A DNA stretch of 64,000 nucleotides. It comes from Nodosilinea sp. E11 (GTDB taxonomy: Bacteria; Cyanobacteriota; Cyanobacteriia; Phormidesmidales; Phormidesmidaceae). The position numbers were made by a program, and so were the translations under genes. Under the pieces are notes generated by a model. That model ran no database searches. It saw only the letters and a list, made by a program, of their open reading frames with translations, and was not told where the DNA came from. Location: assembly GCF_032813545.1 (NCBI RefSeq), contig NZ_CP136520.1, forward strand, positions 5,388,001-5,452,000, written 5' to 3'. Below, piece by piece: positions 35,327 through 41,630 of the stretch. Every line of letters begins with the position of its first letter. Positions within the stretch are counted from its first letter, which is position 1.

Positions 35327-36054
35327 CAGGACAGATCGGCAAACAGGCTGCCCCAGCCTTTCACCAAGCGGGTGTCTACCCCGGCCAGACGCAGCGATTT
35401 CCAGACGGCAACGCTCACCGTATCAAAAATCGGTATGCCAATGTCTTTTTCGAGTTCTGCCACTAGGGGGGCGGCGCAGAGGTTAGTGCAAAATGTGGTG
35501 ATTGCCTGGGGCTGAACCTGGGCTACCTGGTAGACCATGGCCGAAATTTTTTCGGCATCCACCTCTGCAAAGGAAAAGTTGACTTTTAGGTTTAAATGCT
35601 GCTCTGCAATGCATAAAAAACCCTGCTGAGCAAAATTGGTAATAATTTTGGCTTGAACATCGTCGGTGTAGGGTGTCACCAAGCCAAATTGAGTGATGTT
35701 CTGCGCCAAAAATATCTCTTGCAGCGCCAGCACCGACGTCGTGGCGGGAATACCTGTCGCTGCTGTAATTTGGCGGCAAAGCTCCCGATCTTGATCTAGC
35801 CCAAGCCACCCGGCAGAGGTGCCATTCCAGGCTATGACGTTGACATTGGCATCAGCGAGCAGTTGAGCAGCATCCAATAGAGCTGAGTTTTCAAACTGAT
35901 TTAAGGCTGGCAAAGCCAGAGAAATTTCTGTCACTCGAAACCGGCTAAAGTGAGCCGAAACCTCGGGCAAATCAACCAGCATAGCCTGGGTGACGGGCTC
36001 TAAAACTGTGTTGGAAGAGGGAGTCAGCATACCCAGTCGAATGTGTTGGCCCAT
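35326..36054 (-). CDS. Maleate isomerase/arylmalonate decarboxylase-like protein
   Basis: 242 residues of the Asp/Glu-racemase superfamily. The N-terminal LGMLTPSSNTVLEP is typical of the maleate cis-trans isomerase/AMDase branch. The first active-site position, a Cys in maleate isomerase, is IAWNGTSAG (Asn77-Gly78). The second position keeps cysteine in TTFCTNLC (Cys189). A single Cys at the second site is the arrangement of arylmalonate decarboxylase. Decarboxylation or isomerisation of a dicarboxylate is therefore the best guess. It is the first gene of a pair with the amidase at 33920, and divergent from the GntR-type regulator across a GTATAC palindrome. Confidence 0.78.
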   Translation of the reverse strand: MGQHIRLGMLTPSSNTVLEPVTQAMLVDLPEVSAHFSRFRVTEISLALPALNQFENSALLDAAQLLADANVNVIAWNGTSAGWLGLDQDRELCRQITAATGIPATTSVLALQEIFLAQNITQFGLVTPYTDDVQAKIITNFAQQGFLCIAEQHLNLKVNFSFAEVDAEKISAMVYQVAQVQPQAITTFCTNLCAAPLVAELEKDIGIPIFDTVSVAVWKSLRLAGVDTRLVKGWGSLFADLS

Positions 36055-36162
36055 AGGTCACCAAGGTATAGGTTGTATTTTTTAGATAGAAGCAAAACCC
36101 TGAACGGCCAAAATGTTATGGGCCGTCTGCGCTGGTTTATCGCCTAGTATGAAAAATCTGCG

Positions 36163-36186
36163 TATAATGTATACATCATTAATGAT
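36163..36186 (+). promoter_or_regulatory. GTATAC operator overlapping a -10 box, divergent promoter 3
   Basis: TATAAT at 36163-36168 looks like the -10 of the GntR-type gene. The perfect palindrome ATGTATACAT at 36167-36176 overlaps its end, and a second palindrome, ATCATTAATGAT, follows at 36175-36186. An operator on top of the -10 box fits autorepression. Confidence 0.6.
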
Positions 36187-36293
36187 GGCAACTGTATCCT
36201 TAGCTACATCTAGTTGTTTTGGGTACCGCATACCTGCACCCGTTGGCTCCTGTCAGGGGCTAAAGCTGTTCAGCTTGCTAAGGAGAATATCCT

Positions 36294-37157
36294 TTGATTC
36301 TGTCTCAAAAAGCGCCTAGCCGCAGTGGTTCACTCTATGAGCAAACTTACTTGGCCCTCCGTTCTGCCATTTTGTCAGGCGACATCGCTGCCGATGAGCG
36401 ACTGATTGAAACCCAGCTGGCTGACCAACTGGAAGTCAGTCGGACCCCGGTACGAGAGGCGATTCGTCGTTTGCAGCAGGAAAGTCTGATTCAAATGGAT
36501 TCGGACGGGGGCTTGTATATTGTCAAACTTTCTTTGACAGACGCCATTAAGCTCTACGACTGCCGCATTGCCCTAGAGCGGCTGGCGGTTTTAGATGCCT
36601 GTGAGCATGCAACGTCTCACCACCTCCAGCGCATTGAGCAAAACCTGGTCTTAGCTGAAGCGGCGGCTGAAGCAGCGGCTGAAAGCAAGCAGCCGAGCCA
36701 CGGTAAACCCACCGTAGACAGCATTCGTTTACTCGAATTGAGCTGCGAATTTCATCAGCTAATTGCCAAAAGTTCAGGCAATGCGTGGGTGGTTTCGCTA
36801 CTCGACCAAATTTCTCAAAAAATTACCCTAATTCGCGTTCAAACCTTAAAAGGATTAGACCAGCTGCTCGATATCGACATTGAGCATCGCCAGATCTATG
36901 AGGCGATCGCCCGGCGAGATGCGGCAGCGGCAGAACAGCACATGGTCAACCACTTAAGGGCTAGCCAAACCAGAATTGTTGAGGTGTTTCAACAGGTGGA
37001 ACGGGTGGCTCAGGCCTCCTTTGACCACAGAATTAAATGTCCCCGCTGCGGTGCTTTTGAAATTAGCCGCAACGGACGGCGGGCAGGCCGACAAAATTAT
37101 CTCTGCAAGAGCTGTGGGCGGCAGTTTTTAGAGTATGGATCTAGCGCCCATGGGTAG
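36294..37157 (+). CDS. GntR/FCD-family regulator with C-terminal IS1-type zinc ribbon
   Basis: 287 residues. The start is TTG 36294, supported by AAGGAG eight bases upstream and no better ATG. Residues 10-75 form the GntR winged helix (LYEQTYLALRSAILSGDI, ADQLEVSRTPVREAIRRLQQ). Residues 85-240 form the FCD effector domain with metal or ligand histidines (RIALERLAVLDACEHA, EFHQLIAKSSGN, DIEHRQIYEAI, HMVNHLRAS). Residues 249-274 add C-x2-C-x18-C-x2-C in the pattern CPRC, RNGRRAGRQNYL, CKSC, which matches the N-terminal zinc domain of IS1-type InsA proteins. FCD proteins normally end before this. It probably controls the surrounding island through the GTATAC sites. The 3' end overlaps the next gene by 23 bases. 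Confidence 0.82.
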   Translation: MILSQKAPSRSGSLYEQTYLALRSAILSGDIAADERLIETQLADQLEVSRTPVREAIRRLQQESLIQMDSDGGLYIVKLSLTDAIKLYDCRIALERLAVLDACEHATSHHLQRIEQNLVLAEAAAEAAAESKQPSHGKPTVDSIRLLELSCEFHQLIAKSSGNAWVVSLLDQISQKITLIRVQTLKGLDQLLDIDIEHRQIYEAIARRDAAAAEQHMVNHLRASQTRIVEVFQQVERVAQASFDHRIKCPRCGAFEISRNGRRAGRQNYLCKSCGRQFLEYGSSAHG

Positions 37158-38751
37158 TTGGAGTGAGAACTTAGGCCAATACCCCTATGGGTCAACCCGG
37201 CGGGTGGTGATGGGGTGCAGGCAGGCCACCGCCACCAGCCAACCCCTAGCTGCCCAAGCGGGGATGGAGATGTTTTTTGCCGGGGGCAATGCGGTGGATG
37301 CGGCTCTGGCCATGGCGATCGCCCTGACGGTGCTCGAACCCACCTCCAATGGCATTGGCTCTGATGCCTTCGCCCTGGTGTGGGATGGTCAACTGCATGG
37401 TTTAAACGGATCGGGCAAGAGTCCTCAAACCCTGCCCCTAGACGAAGTGATGGCCCTCGGGCAGATGCCCCAGCTCGGCTGGCTACCGGTGACCACGCCT
37501 GGGGCCGTTTCTACCTGGCGATCGCTCTGGGATCGCTGGGGCCAGCTCCCCTTTGAGCAGCTGTTTGGCCCGGCCATTCACTACGCCGAAGCCGGGTTTC
37601 CGGTCGCCCCCGAAACCGCTCGGGCCTGGCAGAGCGCCAAGCCGCTGTTTTTGGCCCAAACAGACCCTGTCTTTGCGCCGTTGCAGCAGGTCTTCTTTAA
37701 AGGGGGCAGAGCGCCTCGGGCGGGAGAAATCTGGGCCAGCCCGGCCCATGGGGCCACCCTGCGGGAGATCGCGGCCACGGGAGGCGAAAGTTTTTACACC
37801 GGGGCTTTGGCCGAACGCATGGCCGCCTTTGCCGCCGAGACCGGCGGCTGGCTCACCCAGGCCGACCTATCGACCCACCGGGCCGAGTGGGTGCCCCCCA
37901 TCCACACCACCTATCGAGATCTAACAGTCTGGGAAATACCCCCCAGCGGGCAGGGGGTCGCCGCCTTGATGGGGTTAAATATCCTCGAAGGCTTTGATTT
38001 GGCCCGCCATCCCCGCGATTCGGTGGAGAGCTACCACCGGCAAATTGAGGCGATGAAGCTGGCTTTTGCCGATGTGCAGGCCCATGTGGCAGACCCCGCC
38101 TGGATGACCGTCACCCAGACGCAGCTATTAGATAAAGCCTACGCTGCCCAGCGGCGGCAGCTGATTGGCGATCGCGCCCACCTAGCCCAAACCGGGCTCA
38201 CCCAAGGCGGCACGGTGTACCTGGCTGCCGCTGATTCGGACCTGATGGTGTCATTTATTCAATCAAACTATGAGGGATTTGGCAGCGGTGTGCTGGTGCC
38301 GGGTACGGGCATCGCCCTCCAAAATCGAGGCCGAGGCTTTAGTCTGCAACCGGGGCATCCCAACCAGGTCGGCCCCGGTAAACGACCGTTTCACACGATT
38401 ATTCCGGCCTTTTTGTCTCGCGGCGACGAGCCCCTAGGGCCGATGGGGCTGATCGGCGGTCACATGCAACCCCAAGGTCATCTTCAACTGGTGGTGAATC
38501 TCGCCGACTACGGCATGAACCCTCAGGCAGCCCTAGATGCCCCCCGCTGGCAGTTTTTGACGGGCCAAAACGTGGCCCTAGAGCGGTCTGTGCCCCAGGC
38601 CCTGGGGCTGGAGTTGAGCGATCGCGGCCACAGCGTGCAGATTGGTCTAGAGGGGCGTCAGTTTGGCAAAGGCCAGCTGATTTTGCGCCACCAGGGCGTG
38701 TTGATCGCCGCCTCTGACCCCAGGGCCGACGGCCTAGCGATCGCCCGATAG
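37135..38751 (+). CDS. Gamma-glutamyltransferase-like Ntn hydrolase
   Basis: 538 residues with the GGT fold: ATSQPLAAQAGMEMFFAGGNAVDAALA near the N-terminus, EPTSNGIGSDAFALV, and the cleavage/nucleophile region GLTQGGTVYLAAADSD, in which the Thr begins the small subunit. TIIPAFL and DAPRWQFL follow. Classical GGTs have THFSVVD here; TVYLAAAD is a variant typical of the broader GGT-like group that includes acylases. No signal peptide is visible, so it is probably cytosolic, unlike periplasmic GGT. Start ATG 37135 overlaps the regulator gene; ATG 37150 is the alternative. It could remove a glutamyl or acyl group in the pathway. Confidence 0.83.
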   Translation: MDLAPMGSWSENLGQYPYGSTRRVVMGCRQATATSQPLAAQAGMEMFFAGGNAVDAALAMAIALTVLEPTSNGIGSDAFALVWDGQLHGLNGSGKSPQTLPLDEVMALGQMPQLGWLPVTTPGAVSTWRSLWDRWGQLPFEQLFGPAIHYAEAGFPVAPETARAWQSAKPLFLAQTDPVFAPLQQVFFKGGRAPRAGEIWASPAHGATLREIAATGGESFYTGALAERMAAFAAETGGWLTQADLSTHRAEWVPPIHTTYRDLTVWEIPPSGQGVAALMGLNILEGFDLARHPRDSVESYHRQIEAMKLAFADVQAHVADPAWMTVTQTQLLDKAYAAQRRQLIGDRAHLAQTGLTQGGTVYLAAADSDLMVSFIQSNYEGFGSGVLVPGTGIALQNRGRGFSLQPGHPNQVGPGKRPFHTIIPAFLSRGDEPLGPMGLIGGHMQPQGHLQLVVNLADYGMNPQAALDAPRWQFLTGQNVALERSVPQALGLELSDRGHSVQIGLEGRQFGKGQLILRHQGVLIAASDPRADGLAIAR

Positions 38752-38772
38752 CCTTGCCGAGTGAGGGGAAGG

Positions 38773-38813
38773 GTGCAAGGTTTAAGGTTTGAGGTTTGCC
38801 TTAAACCTTGCAC
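38773..38813. repeat. Hairpin repeat at a deletion boundary
   Basis: 15-bp perfect arms GTGCAAGGTTTAAGG and CCTTAAACCTTGCAC with an 11-base centre. It lies between the GGT-like gene and the ABC-exporter remnant, so it may mark the junction at which the exporter gene lost its 5' part. Confidence 0.6.
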
Positions 38814-38829
38814 CTTGCACCTGCAGCAG

Positions 38830-39078
38830 GGGCTGGCGATCGCCACCACCTACGTCAGCGAAACCATTGCCTGGCGCGCGACCAACACCCTGCGCCTTGA
38901 CCTGGCCCGCCACGCCCTGGGTCTAGACCTGGCCTTTCACAAAGCCCACACCCCCGGCGAACTGGTGGAGCGAGTCGATGGCGATGTCGATGCCCTGTCG
39001 CGGTTTTTCTCGCAGTTTGTGTTGCAGGTGGTGGGCAACGGGTTACTGGTCGTGGGCGTGCTGACGATTCGATTTTCG
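38830..39078 (+). pseudogene. Fragment of an ABC exporter membrane domain
   Basis: About 80 codons match the middle of an ABC-exporter transmembrane domain: IAWRATNTLRLDLARHALGL, FHKAHTPGELVERVDGDVDALSRFFSQ, then a hydrophobic helix FVLQVVGNGLLVVGVL. The start, the rest of the membrane domain and the ATPase are missing. The frame continues for a few unrelated codons to a stop at 39117. It is a deletion remnant, perhaps of an exporter from the same lost locus as the TonB-receptor remnant downstream. Confidence 0.75.
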
Positions 39079-39189
39079 CGCTTGCTCAGGGTAGGTGCCT
39101 TGGGCGGACAAACTTAACCAGCACGAGTTGGCAGGGGGCAAAGACAACCCGGCAGAGATACCCGGTTTCTCAACTCAGGGTTTTTGCCA

Positions 39190-39420
39190 ACGGTAACAAT
39201 TCTTACTTGCGTCCGGTGCGCCATTGGACTAAATTACTGAGCTAAGACTGTGTGTGTGCAGTCTGAACGTCCCAAAAATTTGGTCAAACGCCACTGGAAG
39301 GAGATTAGGCCCTCCAACCAGCGGCTAACCCCGTCGACAGAGCGAGCTGTCTCGGAGGCTAAGGTAGATTTTACCTGGCCGCCCTGAACTGCACATGTCT
39401 GGGGCGGCCAAGTTTTTGGG
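39190..39420 (+). ncRNA. Possible structured leader RNA ending in an attenuator
   Basis: This plus-strand stretch packs several hairpins: AGACTG/CAGTCT (39245-39264), a GGAG/CTCC pair near 39300-39318, GACAG/CTGTC near 39336-39351 and GGTA/TACC near 39363-39375. A strong terminator-like hairpin follows. The next gene's ribosome binding site lies about 25 bases after it. The arrangement is that of a riboswitch or leader attenuator. I could not match it to a known RNA family by eye. Confidence 0.35.
39377..39417 (+). terminator. Intrinsic terminator or attenuator hairpin
   Basis: Stem GGCCGCCC (39377-39384) with GGGCGGCC (39402-39409), 17-base loop, then AAG and five T (39413-39417). It lies upstream of the ribosome binding site and start codon of the gene at 39458, so premature termination could control that gene. 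Confidence 0.65.
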
Positions 39421-39457
39421 TTTCTTCCCCGTCGTCTCATCGGAAAGGAACCCGATT

Positions 39458-39745
39458 ATGTTGTGTTTTACCCGTCAAGATCCCCGAGTTCTTCAAGAAC
39501 TCGGGGATCTGAAGCCCCTGCGTCTGGCTACCCCTAGCCCCCATCCGGGGCGGGAGCGGTTGCGCCATCTGGTGATTGGCTCGCCCGACGGGGTACAGGG
39601 GGCGATCAACCATCTGCACCTGCTGAACTACGCCGAGCGCCTGGAGTGGAGCCGCCTGTTTACTATCCCCGAGTCGGGGATTTTGATCACCCCAGAGCAG
39701 GGGGAGGTGTTTAGCTACCTGCTGCGCTACCGACAGCTAAGTTAG
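39458..39745 (+). CDS. Small conserved cyanobacterial-type protein, unknown function
   Basis: 95 codons from the ATG at 39458, preceded by GGAAAGGA ten bases upstream. The second half (HLVIGSPDGVQGAINHLHLLNYAERLEWSRLF, then GEVFSYLLRYRQL) looks like a genuine folded domain that I associate with small cyanobacterial proteins, without a known function. The N-terminal part (DPRVLQELGDL) is encoded by a perfect palindromic repeat, so the repeat has been domesticated within, or has inserted into, the reading frame. Confidence 0.6.
   Translation: MLCFTRQDPRVLQELGDLKPLRLATPSPHPGRERLRHLVIGSPDGVQGAINHLHLLNYAERLEWSRLFTIPESGILITPEQGEVFSYLLRYRQLS
39478..39510. repeat. Palindromic repeat inside a coding region
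   Basis: Perfect 16-bp arms (first arm AGATCCCCGAGTTCTT, second its complement) around one central base. It is read through in frame by the gene at 39458. A related copy follows that gene at 39756-39788. Confidence 0.75.
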
Positions 39746-39755
39746 CGCCAAATGT

Positions 39756-39788
39756 AGATCCTTGGGTTCTCGAAGAACCCAGGGATCT
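39756..39788. repeat. Related palindromic repeat after the small gene
   Basis: Arms AGATCCTTGGGTTCT and AGAACCCAGGGATCT around CGA, with a single mismatch. The outer bases and the length match the palindrome at 39478-39510, so both belong to one repeat family. It may also terminate the preceding gene. Confidence 0.65.
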
Positions 39789-40054
39789 GCCCAAAGCAGT
39801 AGCCTTGGGCAGAGCGAGTGTTTCTCCTCGGTTGCAGAAGCATCTAGCGCCATCAACTGAGCCATATTTCCCACCGAGACGTTCCTTAAGCTGATCCAGC
39901 TTCAGATTTTATTGAGAACCATTGCCAATTGCTTGTAAGATAATTGCATCCTCTCCGACATCTAAATCCTTAGATGGTGGTTGCCCAGGGCTGCCCAATA
40001 GGATTGCATCGCAATCGTTGGACAGCCCTATTTTTTTACTTTCGACTCACTGCT

Positions 40055-40399
40055 ATGACCATTTCTCTGTCCGACGATGTCGAGCGCATCCACTACGCCA
40101 GCAAGCTGTTGCGCCGCCAGATCACCCAGCCCCCGTCGCTGATAGAGTTAGCCCGCGCTGTCGGCATCAACGACCATAAGCTCAAAGTGGGCTTTCGCCA
40201 GGTGTTTGGCACCACGGTGTTTGGCTACCTGCATGAGCACCGCATGGAGCGATCGCGCCAGCTACTCGAATCCGGCGATCTCAGCGTCACCGCCGCTGCC
40301 GAGGCCGTAGGCTTTGCCAGTCGGGGCCACTTCGCCGCCGCCTTTCGCCGCAAGTATGGGGTAAATCCGGGGGTGTATGCGCGGGAGAGAAGGGCGTAA
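40055..40399 (+). CDS. AraC-type DNA-binding domain protein, HTH only
   Basis: 114 residues from MTISLSDDVERIHYASKLL. Both helix-turn-helix motifs of an AraC C-terminal domain are present: SLIELARAVGINDHKLKVGFRQVFG and SVTAAAEAVGFASRGHFAAAFRRKYG, ending NPGVYARERRA. The usual N-terminal sensing domain is absent; PchR-like AraC proteins are about 300 residues. Near a TonB-receptor leader this looks like what is left of an iron or siderophore regulator. It could still be a working small activator. A longer frame from 39974 adds residues with no family match. Confidence 0.72.
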   Translation: MTISLSDDVERIHYASKLLRRQITQPPSLIELARAVGINDHKLKVGFRQVFGTTVFGYLHEHRMERSRQLLESGDLSVTAAAEAVGFASRGHFAAAFRRKYGVNPGVYARERRA

Positions 40400-40552
40400 A
40401 AACTCCGGGGTGCGATCGCAAAAACTCCGCCTAGGGATCATTTCTCGCTTTAGCGGCTCTCACTGCCCTGTATCTTGTTGAGAAGCATTCTTGATTGACT
40501 TAAGGCCATGGGCGGTTAGGGCATTGTTCTCAACGGTTTGGTAGGTGGTGTG

Positions 40553-40670
40553 ATGGGCGTTCGATTGCAGCGGTTGGTGGGGTTGGCTGGCTGGCTAGCG
40601 TTAGTGCCGATGGCGGCGCAGGCGGAAACGGCGTTGTCTTTAGTAGCAGATACTCGTTCTGAGTCGGTTT
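40553..40670 (+). pseudogene. Leader of a lost exported protein, probably a TonB-dependent receptor
   Basis: The first 35 codons read as a signal peptide (RLQRLVGLAGWLALVPMAAQA) with a short mature start, ETALSLVADTRSE. After that the frame enters a repeat with the palindrome CGCTTCGCGAAGCG and then non-coding sequence. A signal peptide directly after an AraC-type gene is the usual start of a siderophore receptor in cyanobacteria, so I infer a deleted receptor gene. The homology cannot be shown from this short piece. Confidence 0.45.
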
Positions 40671-40751
40671 CCGAACGCTTCGCGAAGCGCAACCCAAACC
40701 GTACCCCCGATAGCCTACTGGCTGTCGAGGGTGCGATCGCAAAAAGGCCTA

Positions 40752-41339
40752 TCAGGGCTCAGGGGTTTTCTCAGATTGCTCCAGCGTCACATCTTCGTAC
40801 AGGGCTGCGATCGCACCGCTAAAGCCAATGCTCTCCAGACAGAACGTGGCTGTTTCGGGCTTGTAATACTGCAACACCCACAGCCCCGCCTGATTGCGGC
40901 GAAAGCACTCCACCCGCTGGTGCCGCGTGTTGATCAACACGTACTCTTCCAGGCTCTCCAGCGTTTGATAGTCGGCAAACTTGTCGCCCCGGTCAAACGC
41001 TTCCGTAGACTCCGACAGTACCTCCACCACCAGCTTAGGAAAGCGCTTGTAAGTCTCAGTCTCCTGATCGCGCGGGTCACAGGTCACCATCACATCGGGG
41101 TAGAAAAAGCGATTACGCGCCTCAATCCGCGCCTTCATATCTGAAATGTAGACCCGGCAACCCGTACCGCGCACATGGCTGCGAAGCAGAGCAAACAGGT
41201 TGCCTGCAATGGTGACATGCCCATCACTGGCTCCCGCCATCCCATAGACTTCACCATCGAAATACTCATGCTTGACGGGGCTTTCAGCTTCGAGCTGAAG
41301 GTAATCTTCGGCGGTGAGATACTGCGGTGAGGCAACCAT
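40752..41339 (-). CDS. Uma2-family (DUF820) putative endonuclease
   Basis: 195 residues from MVASPQYLTAEDYLQLE; an ATG at 41369 is also in frame. It has the PD-(D/E)xK-like core of this large cyanobacterial family: an early HEYFDGEVYGM, then FFYPDVMVTCD as the acid motif and PKLVVEVLSESTEAFDRGDKFADYQ with the Glu-x-Leu pair. The family's cellular role is unknown despite very high copy number in cyanobacteria. It runs into the remains of the receptor gene, so it may have arrived with the deletion. Confidence 0.85.
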   Translation of the reverse strand: MVASPQYLTAEDYLQLEAESPVKHEYFDGEVYGMAGASDGHVTIAGNLFALLRSHVRGTGCRVYISDMKARIEARNRFFYPDVMVTCDPRDQETETYKRFPKLVVEVLSESTEAFDRGDKFADYQTLESLEEYVLINTRHQRVECFRRNQAGLWVLQYYKPETATFCLESIGFSGAIAALYEDVTLEQSEKTPEP

Positions 41340-41602
41340 GGCACTGAGTAACGTCCTATCTGCCATCATCCTATCAACCGGGTATAGCCCTCTACAGAAA
41401 CTCCGTTAAGCAGCCAAAAAACTCCGTCTGGGGCTCCCGGGGGGAGTGGGTGGGTGGGAGAGTGGGAGGGTGGATTAGGGTTTGGGGGTTGTCCATTGAT
41501 GGGAGTTATGAATCATGGTGACTAGCATGCCTGAAATTTTGTCGTAGGCTGCGTCGAGGGTTCACCGGCAAGAAAAGGCCTACCTCTGTTTGTGCTAGAT
41601 TG
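41340..41602. other. Intergenic with degenerate repeats
   Basis: Between the Uma2-family gene and thrS. It contains a GGGAGTGGGTGGGTGGGAGAG heptamer-like G-rich run near 41441-41470. No gene seen. Confidence 0.4.
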
Positions 41603-41619
41603 AGAATGATTATCATTCT
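41603..41619 (+). promoter_or_regulatory. Fur/Zur-type box upstream of thrS
   Basis: AGAATGATTATCATTCT is a perfect palindrome with 8-bp arms and one central base. It lies 12 bases before the ATG of the threonyl-tRNA synthetase gene. The core AATGATTATCATT is shared with the box at 44736-44748. This is the consensus style of Fur-superfamily sites; zinc (Zur) control would fit this gene. Confidence 0.75.
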
Positions 41620-41630
41620 GAACGTTGCCC

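Noticed and set aside
39190..39376. Leader considered as cobalamin or glutamine riboswitch
   Set aside because: GCCACTG and GGAAGGAG words occur, but the other conserved boxes of those families are not present.
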